Assembly: GCA_037954665.1 (NCBI GenBank)
Contig: JBBMOL010000016.1
Coordinates: forward strand, 8,556,001-8,620,000
Direction: 5' to 3'
Origin: Laguncularia racemosa
Taxonomy: Eukaryota; Streptophyta; Magnoliopsida; Myrtales; Combretaceae
Length of the DNA stretch: 64,000 nucleotides
Part shown: positions 10,015-22,411 of the stretch, in pieces
Numbering within the stretch: position 1 is the first letter of the stretch
Layout: each line of letters opens with the position of its first letter
Translations under genes and position numbers: made by a program
Notes under the pieces: generated by a model
What the model was told of the DNA's origin: nothing
Databases searched by the model: none
The model's input: only the letters and a program-made list of their open reading frames with translations

Positions 10015-11209
10015 CTAAATCACAAATAAAGTGATATTGTATATCAATATGCTTTGTTCTGCTATGAAAGGTCGGATTCTTGTCATGCAGATTGTTGCTT
10101 TGTTGTCACACAATATCTCTATAGGTCCTTCTTGCTTTTGTTGAAGATTAGCTAACATCCTCCTTAGCCAAATGGCTTGACAAACTACTGAAGTTGTAGC
10201 AATATACTCTGCTTCTGAAGTTGAAAGTGCTGCTGTTGCTTGTTTCTTTGAGCTCCAAGTGATTGCTACCGATCCTAAGGTGAATACATTTGCTGAAATA
10301 CTACGTCGATCATCCAATGAACTTGCCTAATCACTGTTTGTAAACCCATGTAATATGAACTTGGAAGCTTTCGAATACCAAGTTCTATACTCCACCGTTC
10401 CAGCAATGTAACGCAAGACTCTTTTTGCTGCCCCATAATGAATCTTTGACGGTTCATGCATAAATTTTGAAATAACACCAACAACGAATGCTATATCAGG
10501 TCGTGTATGTGTTAAGTAAATCAATCCCCTAACCAAGCTTCTAAACCTTTTCGTATCTACTGTTTTTGAGCCATCTCCATGCTAAAGTTTTTCAGTTATG
10601 TTCATTAGTGTAGCTGCACGATTACATCTAAACCTGCCAAACTTATTAAGTAAATCTCTTGCATATTTCTTTTGAGCAATAAAAATCCCGTGTTCAGCTT
10701 GATGAACTTTAAGGCCAAGAAAGTAATGTAAGAAAGTAATGTAATAGGCCCATATCTAACATTTCGAACTCACTCATCATTTGTGTCTTAAACTCATTCA
10801 CAAGAGAACTTGAAGAACTAGTATAAATGATATCATCAACGTAAAGACAAACAATGATGAAATTGTTTTTACCTTTCTTCTTCACATACAAGGTAGGTTC
10901 ATTCTCACTTCTTACTTACACCTTTTGCTGAAAATAACCATCAATCTTACTATACCAAGCTCAGGAAGCTTGCTTTAACCCCTATAGTGCCTTCTTTAAT
11001 TTGTATACCTTTGTCTCTTTACCCTGTAATATGAATCCTTCTGGTTGTGTCACATAGACTACTTCTCCCAACTTGACATTGAATTGAAAAACTGACCATT
11101 GTAATTGAGTTGCTAAAGCTAAAACAATTCTCACGGTTTCAAAACAAGTTACTAGAGAGAAAGTTTCGTCAAAATCAATACCCTGTTGTTGCGCATACCC
11201 TTTTGCCAC
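10015..11209 (-). pseudogene. copia reverse transcriptase and RNase H, broken
   Basis: The start (11209-10982) shows the copia RT entry '[19 protein letters not shown]' and 'QFNVKLGEV', where the usual catalytic Asp of QFDVK is Asn. The 'CLYVDDIIYTSSS' box with the YVDD metal-binding pair follows at 10891-10709. The thumb and connection region 'RGLIYLTHTRPDIAFVVGVI' is at 10536-10327. RNase H ('AALSTSEAEYIATTS', 'ILCDNKATICM') is at 10317-10015. Stops and frameshifts separate these parts. The loss of the first RT Asp together with the stops indicates a dead copy. Confidence 0.85.
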
Positions 11210-11229
11210 AATTCGTGCTTTATACTTTT

Positions 11230-12594
11230 ATATACTTCCATCTGCAACAAATTTGGTTTTGAACACCCATTTCAAACCAATTACATTCTCGTCGTCTGGT
11301 AAGTCTACCATCTCCCAAGTTTCATTCCTCTTGATAGCTTTAATCTCTTCCACCATTGCTTTCTACCACTCTTCTTTTTCAACTGCTTCAAAAAAATTTA
11401 TAGGATCTAAAACAGTAAAAGCAAATTGATAAGATTCATATATGTCAGTTAAGGACTTATATTTCCTAGGTGGTGTTGGTGTTTCATCTAAAGAATCATT
11501 AGCTATAGATGAAGAATTTCTGCTTGATGTTAGTGTGGTTGAAGTTATTAGACTCGATGGCACGGAGGAATTTTCAAGACTTGGCTCTTTGTTTTCCATA
11601 AGGATATCAACAAATGTGGAACCTTTTTGTTGCAATTGCTCTTCACCCTAATCCCAACTTGCTTTCTCATAAAAAAATTACATCCCTTCTGATTAAAATC
11701 TTTCTACGTAGAGGATTATACAACCTATATGCTTTGGATTGAGTACAATAACCAGCAAAAATGCATTTTTCAGATTTTTTATTAAGCTTTTGATGAGCTT
11801 AAGAGTTTACCAAAGCATACACAATACACTTAAAAACTCATAAATGATGTACTGATGGTTTCCTTCCATGCCAAACCTTGTTGGGAGTTCGATTCATGAT
11901 AGCCCTTGTTGGTGATATATTTAGCAAATAGACTAATGTTGCTATAGCTTCTACCTAAAGTTGATTCACGAGTCCCTTTGTTTGTATCATACTTCTTGCC
12001 ATCTCTACAATGGTTCGATTTTTTTGTTCAGCTACACCATTCTGCTCCAGAGTATAAGGAGTTGTTAATTCCCTATGAATGCCATTTTCTTCACTGTACA
12101 AATTGAATTCTTTAGATTTGAACTCTCCACCTCCGTCTATGTGCAATGTTTAGATGTAGTAGCCACTTTGTTTTTCCACCATAGCTTTAAATTTATGAAA
12201 TTTGCTGAAAGTTTTTTATTTGTTTTCAAGAAAATACACCCAGCTCATGCGGCTATAATCATCTGTAAACAATAAGAAATATTGACTTCCACCAAAGGAT
12301 TTTGTTTGCATAGGTCCATATAAATCTTCATGAATCAATTCTAAACATTGTCTAGCTCTCTAAGCTTTTCCAATAGGAAATGATTTTCTAGTTTGTTTAA
12401 CATAAATACATCCTTCACATAGATCAATAGAATTGATTTTGGGTAATCCAAAAACTATACCTTTGTCACTTAGCAATTTCAACCCTTTAATGTTCAAGTG
12501 TCCATACCTTAAATGCCATAATTGTGAATCATCCATTGTACTTGCAACAAAGGCAAAATTCTCCAATTGTGAAACATCCAATGGAAACATCTTA
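11230..12594 (-). pseudogene. copia integrase, broken
   Basis: Moving down the minus strand from the solo LTR, the GAG-pre-integrase segment 'DDSQLWHLRYGHLNIKGLKL' with its CxxC zinc site ('CEGCIYVKQT') is at 12580-12360. The catalytic core 'HIDGGGEFKSKEF' and 'YTLEQNGVAEQKNRT' is at 12146-11955. The usual Asp of SDNGGE is read as 'HIDGGGE'. Several stops interrupt the frame between 11950 and 11650. An acidic, Ser/Thr-rich linker before RT lies at 11635-11363. Confidence 0.8.
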
Positions 12595-13273
12595 TGATGA
12601 GGATCGGCTAGCATCACAAAGGAAGGAACCAAAATCTTATGATCCATTACATGGTATTGGAGGCCCGATGACCTAAGCTAGAGCTAAAAGGATGAACGAA
12701 GCTCTACAAGGACTAGTCATGGACTTATAGGCCCAGGAATCAAGCTACATAGAAGGAAAACATACATCTGTCAACTTGATTTACGTGACCATGGAAGGAT
12801 GAAATATTTTAGGAATATTATATATTTGCGTAGACAAAACATTAGATGATACATTCGGTTTTGTTATTATTTATTGGTTTGTTTTCCATATTATTTAGTT
12901 GCCTACTTGGTGACACAAGAATATGGATAGAATAGGTAACTTAGGATTTCCATATTGTGTTAGGTTTTTTCCATATTGTATTCATGTGCTATATATACCG
13001 TGTTAGGGGCCGGCTAAGAGACAATTTTGAGATATGAAAACACATCTTTTTTTGTGAGATATGAAATATCTCTTTTTGTTCTTTTGCAAAAGAACTTTTC
13101 CACAAGATTCTTACTGAATTACTAGGAATAACTTTTGATAACTTAGGTTACAATCAACGGGTTTGATTGGAGTCTAATTACGCATCGCTTATTCAAGACA
13201 ATCTTTGAGGTAATTGAAACCAACTAGCATCGTTGGGGTTCTAGCTTTAACATACCTAAGGTTACACGCATCA
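12595..13273 (+). repeat. solo LTR of a Ty3/gypsy family, inserted in the copia element
   Basis: The 679-bp segment starts TGATGAGGATC and ends ACGCATCA, so it has 5-bp inverted ends TGATG...CATCA. It is flanked by TCTTA (12590-12594) and TCTTG (13274-13278), a 4-of-5 target duplication. Removing it restores the copia frame ('TLNKM' to 'FPLDVSQ'). It matches the reverse complement of 59064-59743 over its whole length. Reading the plus strand from its first bases gives an open polyprotein tail with 'GPMT[stop]ARAKRMNEALQG', so the gypsy ORF once extended into this LTR. Confidence 0.85.
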
Positions 13274-13620
13274 TCTTGTTTAGTGTCATATTGATACGAA
13301 TCTTGGTGCCTAATTTCTTATTGTTAATGATACACACATCATCGTCTAATAAGACAGAATAACCACTAGCCAATAATTGTCCAGCACTTAACAAATTATA
13401 GCCTAAGTCAGGCATAAAATGAACGTCATGTAGAAATTTGATTTTACCATTGCTAGTGACAACTCCAACTGTGTCTTTGCCCTCAACTTGCATATCTTTA
13501 TTGTTTTCAAGCTAAACCTTGATCTTTTGTGCTTCGTCGAGCTCTTAGAATAAGGATTTGGTTCCAATCATATGATTTGAACAGCCACTATCTATAAACC
13601 ATAGATCACTTGGTTTTTGG
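13274..13620 (-). pseudogene. copia protease region
   Basis: The minus strand encodes 'DLWFIDSGCSNHMIGT' near 13612-13565, with the Asp-Ser-Gly catalytic triplet of the aspartic protease, followed by 'KFLHDVHFMPDLGYNLLSAG' (13430-13370). It is cut at 13273 by the solo LTR. At least two in-frame stops are present upstream of the protease. Confidence 0.8.
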
Positions 13621-13779
13621 TTAGAATAAAAAAGGGCCATAAAGAGTTTGTTGTCTTCTTCACTTTCTCCAGTAGCAGTCACATTCTAACCTTTATACCA
13701 ATAATGATCAGGTGTGTGCTCGTATTTGTAGCAATGATAACATTGTTCAGTTACCATATTCATTGTCTGATTTCTGTAC

Positions 13780-14618
13780 CAGCAATTAGCCTAAACATGT
13801 CCATATCTATTACAATGATAACATTGGATTTTTTTTTTTTTTTTTGTGTTTTCTTGCTTGTTGGAATGCCTTTATCCTTTACCTCTACCATTACTGCGAC
13901 CATGACCGCAAAAGCCTCCTCTTCTTCCTCTTCCTTTGCTTGCTAAATTGACATTTGTTTCTTGTACTTGAAATGCCTTTTCTTCTTTCTCTTGCAATTT
14001 GTTGATTCTAAACTCATGAGATTAGAGAGACTCCATCAGTTCATCAACTAAAAGAGTATCCAAATCCTTTGCTTCTTCTATAGCAACTACTACGTGGTCA
14101 AATTTTGACGTCAAGCTCCTGAGAATTTTTGCAACAATTGTTGCATATGAAAATTGTTCACTGTAGGACCGCATTTGATTGACTATTGTCATTGTTCTTG
14201 ACAAAAAATCAGTAATTAACTCATCATTTTTCATATTCAAAGTTTCAAAATTATGTCTTAAGGTTTTTAGTTTTACTATGATAACTCTACCATCGCCTTT
14301 GAATTCCTTCTGTAAAGTCATCCAAGCTTCATGTGATGTTGTTGATGTTGCAATACGTGAGAAAATTATTTCATGAATGGCTTGTTGAATTATGAAGAGT
14401 GCTTTGGCATCTCGTTTTCTTGTTTCCTTCAACCTTTCTTTAACTTCTAGATCAGGTTTTAGGATATTAACAAATCCATATTCAACTAAATCTTATAACT
14501 CTTGAGATTTGAGCTGTGTTTTCACCTTGATACTCCACCATTCATATTTCTCACCATTGAAAATCGGTAAGAGTGGTTGTGAAGAAGAAAACCCAAAAGA
14601 GAAGCTAATTTTTGTCAT
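13780..14618 (-). pseudogene. copia gag with zinc knuckle, broken
   Basis: The ATG at 14618 opens 'MTKISFSFGFSSSQPLLPIF', then the gag block with 'EKYEWWSIKV'. A 136-codon open part (14432-14022) follows with 'SHEAWMTLQKEFKGD' and 'LRSLTSKFDHVVVAIEEAKD'. A CCHC zinc knuckle (Cys-x2-Cys-x4-His-x4-Cys) lies near 13830-13790, with a TAG in place of Gln between the His and the last Cys. The domain order is that of UBN2-type copia gag, and it resembles the gag at 57862-58437. Confidence 0.8.
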
Positions 14619-14697
14619 ACTGTTTATATTACTCACTCACTCACGTCTTTACCCCAAATATCACAAAACACTCAAAACCGAGCTCTGATACTAGAAT

Positions 14698-14937
14698 TGT
14701 TGGGAATAAACTCAACTAAAATGATAAAACAGAGGGATAGGAAGAGTACTCTACTCTATTATTGCTGTTTTTCTTAATTTAAATGAGTAAACATCCAATG
14801 CCTATATATAGGCTTACAAAGCAACAAACTAAGCAACAAATCAGGGCAACTAAGCCATTATTAACAGCTTAAGAAAAACAAGCTAATAGATTAGTAGACT
14901 TAGTCAATGACAAGTCTAGACTTTGAATCATTCTTCA
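14698..14937 (-). repeat. 5' LTR of copia element
   Basis: Partner of 9632-9872. Followed on the minus strand, four bases inside, by TAGTATCAGAGC, a one-mismatch initiator-Met tRNA primer site. Confidence 0.85.
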
Positions 14938-16029
14938 ATATATATCAATTGAAGCAACAAGCCTCTACGGTCCAAAACACAGGCAGGAATAAGTTGTATG
15001 TTGCATTTGTTTTTTGTTTCCCGCGAGTTATATATATTTGTCGTCTAGCTATATATTACTTTGTGTAATATTGTTAAATTTAATATGTGATCCACCTTGA
15101 AGTTATATCCAGGGAACGAAAATGTAAATATGATTTCTTTTTCATTGGTAGGACGTACATTCATGGAACAACCGCAACCTGTTCTTTCTTGTTTTCAATT
15201 ATTTGCCGCCGCACTGATCGACGACTACAAAGTTGGATGCCCGTACTAGGAAAGGGCTACTCTAGTAATGCAACAAGTTAACTAGTCAGGTTCCGAACAA
15301 ATCACAAGATGTCGTAGCCCTTTACAAACAGTTAGAAACTATTTAAACTGTAAAAAAAAGTTAAGTTTTAAAGCATAATTTTGAATGTGTATAACTGTTT
15401 TATATATAAAGAGTTACTGAATCCGTAATATATCAATGACCAATTTAAGTATACTTTAAGTTAGAAGAAATTATTGCATTGTTTAGGTTCATTCTTAATG
15501 TTAAATTTGCATATCTTTATAGTATATCAAAGTATTAAAGGATTTGCGTCTAGTTTAGAGGAAAGTCAGTTTTTATTAATTTAGTTTCTTATTATATTTT
15601 TATTTAGTTTTTTGTAATAGTTTAGGGTTTTTAATTTATAAATACTGAATAGACTATGTAATCAAGATTATCTTTTGATTATTATCAATAATATCTCCTC
15701 TACTTTGCTTTCACGCTTCATGCACCGCCAAATATTGCATCCTTATTTATGTTATTGGCTTCGTCTATTGAAAAGATATTCCTTTATCATGAGAGTCTCG
15801 TCAGTTCTTTGAACAATGAAACACTCATGGTGAATTCGTGAAAGAAGTGTTTTCGATAGGATATTTCAATTTGCAACGAGGTTTTGACTCGAATCTGTGT
15901 ACGTAAATAATTTGTTTTATTTATTTACTTTTATCTAGCAATGCAACATGTTTACTGGTGCGCCACAAGTCGTACTCTTATTGCTACACAAGTGTTAAAA
16001 AAACAAAAGAGACACAAGTGTTAAATATG
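14938..16029. other. AT-rich intergenic DNA; possible LTR-like fragment
   Basis: The first about 350 bp are probably the displaced 3' flank of the bHLH gene. Around 15540-15920 a segment with 'TTATAAATACTG' followed by 'TTATTATCAATAATATCTCC' resembles the TATA-to-R part of an LTR, but I found no partner copy. No coding region seen. Confidence 0.4.
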
Positions 16030-17355
16030 GAAAAGTTGCAAGGATATACTCTTAAATATTGTTATTTTTCAAAAAAAAAAATCGAAATATTATATCCATA
16101 AAAATTATTCCAAAAATAAATTTCAAATGCATAAACTAGATATGCGCCTTTAGTTTTGTCAATTTTTGCAAAATTGTCTACGTCCTCAATACAATTTTCT
16201 ACTGAGGGCACAAACCTTGTCTACACCTTGAAGCAATTTGCTTGAAGGTGCAAATAAGGTCCGTGCCAATATATATATATATATATTACTATTCGGCTAT
16301 GAAAAAATAACAATTTTATCCTTAGAAAAATACTAAATGGCAACGAGGTTTAGTATTAGCTATAGTATACTTAAATAAGTCTTTTTGATTTATTATGAGT
16401 TCTGTAACATCAAACGAATAAAAAGTTATGACTCTACAAAGTTGAAAAAAAACTTATATTGATGGGATTTGCTTTTTCAACTTTGAAAGTTTATAACTTT
16501 TTGCTCGTTTGGAGTTACGGAACTCATAATATATCAAAAAAAGACTTATTTAAGTATACTATAGTTGAGACCAAACCCTGTTGCCATATGATCTTTTTCT
16601 AAGGGTTAAATTGCTATTTTTGTATGGTTGAAAAAATAATTACACTAAAGGTGAAGACGCCATCTATGCCCTTAGGCAAATTGCTTAAAGGCGCATATGC
16701 CATTTGCACTTTCAGTGTTTTTTTTTTTTTTTTTACCATTTGACCATGCAAAAAATAGCAATTTGACTCTTAGAAAAATACCAAATGGCAACGAGGTTTG
16801 GTCCCAACTATATTACACTCAAATCATTTTTTTAATATATATATTATAAGATCTGTAACTCCAAACAAACAAAAAATTATAACCCTTCAAAATTAGAAAA
16901 GCAAATCTCATCGTTTTATTTTTAAATCTTGAAGGGTCATAACTTTTTACTCGTTTAGAGTTATAAGGCTCATAATATATATATATATATAAAGACTGAT
17001 TTGAGTTTACTATAATTAGGACAAAACCCTATTATCATTTTGTATTTTTCTAAGGGTAAAATTGCTATTTTTCATAGCCAAATGGTTAAAAAAGAAATTA
17101 CATTGAAGGTGCAGACCTTGTTTATGCCTTCAAGCAAATTGCTTGAAGGTGTAGGCAAGATTGACACCCTTAGTAGAAAATTGTATTGAGGGTATAGATC
17201 ATGTCTATGGCTTCAGTTTTAGAAATTTTGACAAAAGTGAAGGCGTATATGAGGTCCTTGCCTTTAAATTTTATTATTAGAATAATTTTTGCAAGTACAA
17301 TATTTTTTAATTTAAAAAAAATAATATTTAAGAGTGCTACAAAGTTGCAACATGG
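16030..17355. repeat. foldback element built of two large hairpins inside long inverted ends
   Basis: The ends are inverted repeats of each other over roughly 200 bp. On the left, 16035-16260 reads GTTGCAA...CTCTTAAATATT...GCGCCTTTAG...TTGCTTGAAGGTGCA. The right end, 17110-17350, carries the reverse complements. Inside sit two related hairpins: arms about 16300-16456 and 16475-16640, and arms about 16745-16905 and 16925-17090. Each arm pair matches at about 80% by eye ('CTTAGAAAAATAC[T/C]AAATGGCAAC' and its complement). The two hairpins are also diverged tandem copies of each other. No transposase frame is present. Confidence 0.75.
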
Positions 17356-18368
17356 TAAAAAGAAAAAGAAAAAAAAAAAGAAAGCTTCATATGTAATAAT
17401 ATATATAATTGTTTGGTAATTGTCCTAGCATGATCAAAGTATCAAATGGGTTTTAATGAAAACCTATTTTCAATGCAATTCTAGGAGTGGCCAGCTCAGT
17501 TAATTCGATTCGAGAGTTATTTATAATTGGTGCATGGTGATGTAGCTTTAACTTTGATAATATTAATTAATCTGATTACTAGATAAAGATATTTTAGTTA
17601 TATATGCAACCAAGATGGTTGTTGAGTACTTAAATTCTTTTTATAGCATTTGAATATTATCATCATTAGCAAAAGTAATTGGTTTAGTTGAATAGGTCGA
17701 TTATAGTCGGAAACGGAATGTTTATGATTAAGGGAATAGATTGAATTAACTGGTTTTCTTTTTCTTTTTTTTTTTCTTTTCGTTCTTTTTTTTTTATTAT
17801 AAGGGGAGACAGGTTTTAAACCTGTACCATTTTTATGGAGGCTTCAATGAACTCGAACCATATCTCTCGAACAAATCTCAGTAATGCAAAATGATTCCAT
17901 ATATCGAGATTGGAATGGGATTGGGTGTTTTCATGTCTCACGGTATTGCTTAGATTATCTTAATTGTTGATTGATGAACAAGAAGGAAAATGAAACTACG
18001 TTCTTTTTTTATTTACCCTTAGTGTCATTTGAACTCAAGGCCTGCATGGAACCAAGCTTGCCTCTAGGTCGAGAAGGGGGCATTTCCAAAGCATAGGATT
18101 CAATCTAGCTATAGTTTCCCCTGGAGCTACCTTATTACAACTTCACCCCAGTTGAAGAAGCCATCATAGTATATACTAACTCTAGAAAAAGCGTTTAAAA
18201 AAAAAAAAAGGCCTCAAATTTGTACATCTTTATACTTACTGGATTATAATGCCTTTGCTATTAACTAGGCTTAGAAGTTTATGGCTACCAATAGTTCCTC
18301 ATGAATGGTGAGTCTCTTAATAGATGGATCAAGTTTAATTTTTCTCTCCTTACTAATTGTAAATACAA
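17356..18368. other. AT-rich intergenic DNA without recognised features
   Basis: Contains homopolymer T tracts (17760-17795) and a purine-rich tract near 17360. No open frame or terminal repeat was recognised. Confidence 0.5.
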
Positions 18369-18800
18369 TGTCGCAAGGTTTACAAAGGCAATAATTAAAT
18401 TTAAAGAAATTAAATAAAGTCAATTTAAGAGTGAATAAAATTTTAGAATTTAAAATTTTGCAATTTGACCCTACACGTGTAATTTAGGATTAATAATAAG
18501 ATAATAACTAGTTAATCAAGATATTTATTAGGAGTATAAAATAATTAATTATTTCTTATTAGCTATAATTAATTTCTAAATCTAAGTTTACTAAACTGAC
18601 CTTAAGAAACTTATTTACTTATGGGTATATTGTTAGAATGGAAATTAGAAATAACATGCCTTAATTAATTTGTATGTTACTAAAATACCTATACATCTCT
18701 TAAGTAGCTAAAGAGGTCTAATAGGGGTAAGTTGGAAATTTATTGACTTGAAGGTAGTTTAATGATGCTATATAAACTTAAGTGGAGCTAAGAAAGAGAA
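18369..18800 (+). repeat. 5' LTR (at least its first part) of the Del/Tekay-like element
   Basis: It starts TGTCGCAAGGTTTAC and matches 31168-31480 for about 310 bp. Beyond the truncated partner it contains 'CTATATAAAC' (about 18769-18778), a plausible TATA box. A (CT)n tract follows at 18841-18871. The 3' limit could not be fixed because the partner copy is cut short. Confidence 0.6.
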
Positions 18801-18836
18801 ATTGTTGCATTTGGAAAAATCAAATCAAGGTGAGCT

Positions 18837-18840
<4 letters not shown>

Positions 18841-18871
<31 letters not shown>
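18841..18871 (+). repeat. (CT)n microsatellite
   Basis: An uninterrupted CT dinucleotide tract of about 15 units, a short distance downstream of the TATA-like site at 18769. Such CT tracts are common in plant 5' leaders. Confidence 0.8.
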
Positions 18872-18872
<1 letters not shown>

Positions 18873-21299
18873 ATAGCGTAAAGCTTCAAGAAAATACTAA
18901 ATGGGTTTTTTTATTTTTACAAGGTGAAATTGAAGAATCAAGGATTAGTTCAAGTACTTTAAAAAAATTCAAGTCAAGAACTAAGCTCTATTTTATGAGA
19001 CTTCATAATTATCTTTGAACTTTGAGAATATTTTTTAAGATTCAATTAATTATAACTTTAATTAAGTGTTTCAATCGATAAATTAAGGACTTCTAAGTGG
19101 AGGTCAAGTGGTTGTTTGAAGTTGCAAGTGGTGGCCATGACATCCAGACACATAGGTAAGAGCAATTTTGTTTGATTTGAGTTTTAGGTAATAGAATTTG
19201 GATTTGTTGTTTAAAATCTTCCAATCTGTAGTATAGTATATTAATTTAGGTATTTTGCTATTGAATTGCTAGATGAAAGCTATAGGACTTGGCATGTAAG
19301 CTTTGAAGGTGAGTGGACTAGACTTGAGTTGAGATATGTTGGAGAACATCTTCCAATCTACATGTTTAATATAAATATTGAGGATTGGTTTTAGGTTTTT
19401 GAAGGTTAATTTGGTGCTCCATAGTGGATAGTAACACTAGAATAGGAAGTATTGAATATGAAATTAAGAGATGACATAAGTGGTATACTTTATATATGTG
19501 CTTTAGTATACATGTATAAATAAGATGAAATGGCAAAACTCTAGCCTTTTTTTGTCTTTTTTTTTTAAGTCATGATGTATCGCCAGTCTAGTGTCATGTC
19601 ATGTTAAGTTAAATTGAGTCATGTTGAGTCATTATTTGTTCTTCTGGAGCCCAAGTCAATGGATGGTCAAGATTCACTAATCTTATTCCTATTAGTATTT
19701 GTGTTAAGTAGCATGAAATATCAATATAATAAAATGGAAGACATGATAAATGACAACAAAGTATTTAATGAAAAAAATAAAAGATTTAATTAATTACCAA
19801 TAAAAATACCAAGATGAAGAAGCATGAATTCTCGATATGTATTAATAATAGTAACAAAAAGGGAATTTATAAACAAACAAAACAATAAGTGGATTAAATT
19901 CAAATAGTGAAAAAATATGATTACAAGTATGAACAAAAAAAGGATTATGTAACATAATAGCAAAAGTTCAAATTATAGGAATAATAAATTATGTCATGAC
20001 AATCATCTTCTAAAAATGAGAAATATATGTTTGATTTGTGAACCATTGTCATTTTAATGATTTTAAAATTTTCAAGAAATTGTGTGTGATGGCTCTTGTT
20101 TACTTTTACAATGCTATTAATAGTAACCTCTTATAATGATAGTTTATGGTAAGTAGGAATTGTAAAAGGGACTAAATTTAAGTGACACAATTGAAGTCTA
20201 AGTTGGTTTTGGAATTTAAAAGGAGCTAAGAATCATGGAATCAAGTAGGGATATTTAGAAAAATGAATATAAAGATCTTTGCTTGTCCTCAAACAAAATA
20301 AACTTTAAAGATCAATGACAAATTTCTTAATTAGTACTTAAACAGATTACATTCATAATAAAGTTATTTTTCTTCAACATCTTTTTTTTTTTCTTCACTT
20401 AATCATGTTTAATGTACTATAAATGCTAATATTAAAGTTCAAGAGTTAATATATGAAATATCAAAATTTATCATGCCATTTAAACAAAAATTTACAAACT
20501 CAAAATCGTACTAGTCATTACTTAATCTAGAATAAGGTTTTTAGAATTTTGTCAACTTAATTAAGATATATACTTCCTCTTTTTCATCCATTAAAGTATT
20601 ATGATGTCCAACAAAAAGCTTTTTTCCATCTATCCCTTGAAAATCCTTCCTATTTTTTTTTTTTTAGTATCATGGAGCAATTTAATTAGTCAATAAGTCC
20701 CAGACCAGATGATCTTAGGCTACTAGGTTTTAAGATACCTCTTTGAACCTCTATTAACTCCATTACTTATTTCTATTAGTAGTTCCATTTTCTTAGACTT
20801 TTCTTTTAACCCATGTAATGGGCTTTAAGTCAATGATCCCGAGTTCATCACTCAAGTCAACATGTGTTATTCCCCTAAAGACACCCTACAAACTTAATTA
20901 CTCGAGTCAACAAGGCCCATTACTGAACTTTATTTATATATTTATTTATTTATTTTCTTCTTCTTCTTTTTTTCAACTTCTATTTTATAGGAAGAGTCTT
21001 CAAAAGATAATTTTTTCAATTCAATTATTTGAGATCATAGTACTCATAAGGATTTCTAAGAGACATGTATATATCAAAATAAGTTTAAAAACTTGAATTC
21101 TTAATTTTTAATTAATAATATCCTTCCAATCTAGGCCTAAAGAACATATAACTTTTGATTTACTAAGATTTCACAATTCAACTATATAGTATTCTAAGTT
21201 CACTAATGAAAAAGTAAAAAATGTTAAGGTAAATTTTTTTAATAAATTATTGAATTATGAATGCAATTTATAAGCAGGTTTATTATATTATGTTATTCC
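18872..21299. other. AT-rich, non-coding interior of the nested gypsy region
   Basis: No protein-family signature was found in either strand. Several T or A homopolymers are present (19555-19567, 20382-20393, 20650-20665). It probably contains degraded LTR or leader sequence of the elements around it. Confidence 0.4.
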
Positions 21300-21925
21300 C
21301 CCCACACTTAAATGGTACATTTTCCTCAATGTATAAAATAGAATAACAAAATAACAAATGGGGAAAAATAACAGAAGACTTCCCTAATAACGCTTTATAA
21401 ACTTGAAGCACAATTCCTGCTTTCTACAAGAAAGAGTTCCTAACACGGTTGTTGAATGTGGGTGTGTAGACTCCCGTTAGCTTTCTTCTTTTGTCTCTTG
21501 TATCCTGCATGCCTTACAGTACTAAGATCAAGGGAAATTTAATTTTTTATTTTTTTTATTTTTTTATATAAGATCAACATAGCCTTAACACGACCGTGTT
21601 GTATGGTTGTGTATCTCTCAGTGGGAGGTTTTCTAAGCAACACGGTCACAACATGACGGTGCCTAATGGCTTTTTTTTTAAAAAAAATAACTTAGTGTAA
21701 AAAAAATTAAATCAAATTAAACTAAATTATAAAACTAAGTAGTATTTGGGTTGCCTCCCAAAAAGCGTTATTGTTTAAGTCATTTGCTTGACGTTGTTAC
21801 CTCAATTGTTTAGTCAGGGGGGAGTGGCACTTATATTTCTAGTAGTCAAGTTTCTTAGAATTGCCTAGACCTTTTAGATTTCCACAAGTGTAATACTATT
21901 GTATTAGGTCCTTATGAATACCATC

Positions 21926-22411
21926 CTACACATAAGTATAACTAAACAAGTTAGATGTATTCACTAAATAGCAAGTATTGTTATTATTCGAAGGATGTGA
22001 AATTATGTTAGGTGTTTTGAAAGTTTGTTCTTCATCCCCTATTTTCAAAGTTAAAGTGCAATTACCAACATTGATTATTGCTTTTGTAGTAGCAAGAAAA
22101 AGGCGTCCTAAAATAAATTGAGCATTTATGTCTTCATCATTATCTAAGATTACAAAGTCCACTGGGAAGATAAATGTTCCTACCTTAACCAACACATCTT
22201 CAATGATACCGATAGGAATTTTAACAGACCTATTAGCTAATTGAATGCTCATTTGTATTGGTTTAGGTTTCCCTAATTCTAATTTCTTAAATATATGATG
22301 TGGCATTAGATTTATATTAGCACCTAAATCAGCTAAAGCATCATTTACTAATAAAGTGCCAATGAAACATGGTAAGGTAAAACTCCCTGGATCTTTTAAT
22401 TTCTTTCGCAA
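21926..22411 (-). pseudogene. gypsy aspartic protease (Athila/Tat-like)
   Basis: A 161-codon open frame contains 'DALADLGANINLMPHHIFKK', the retropepsin Asp-Leu-Gly-Ala active site used by this lineage. It is followed by the flap-like 'IPIGIIEDVLVKVG' and 'FVILDNDEDINAQFILGRLF', the conserved protease end. It would cleave the gag-pol polyprotein. The frame itself is intact for the protease domain, but upstream gag and downstream RT are broken or missing. Confidence 0.8.

Larger units (their letters stand above)
9632..14937 (-). mobile_element. Ty1/copia element with two LTRs, decayed, containing a solo gypsy LTR
   Basis: The LTRs are 9632-9872 (241 bp) and 14698-14937 (240 bp), both starting TGTT[A/G]GGAATAAACTC and ending TTCA. 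They are about 93% identical by eye. On the minus strand the order is LTR, degraded tRNA-Met primer site (14682-14693), gag, protease, integrase, RT, RNase H, purine tract (AAGGGAGG near 9876-9883) and LTR. Flanks are TATAT/ATATA, compatible with a target duplication in AT-rich DNA but not diagnostic. Many in-frame stops show it cannot move on its own. A later gypsy LTR insertion at 12595-13273 interrupts it between the protease and integrase parts. Confidence 0.9.
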
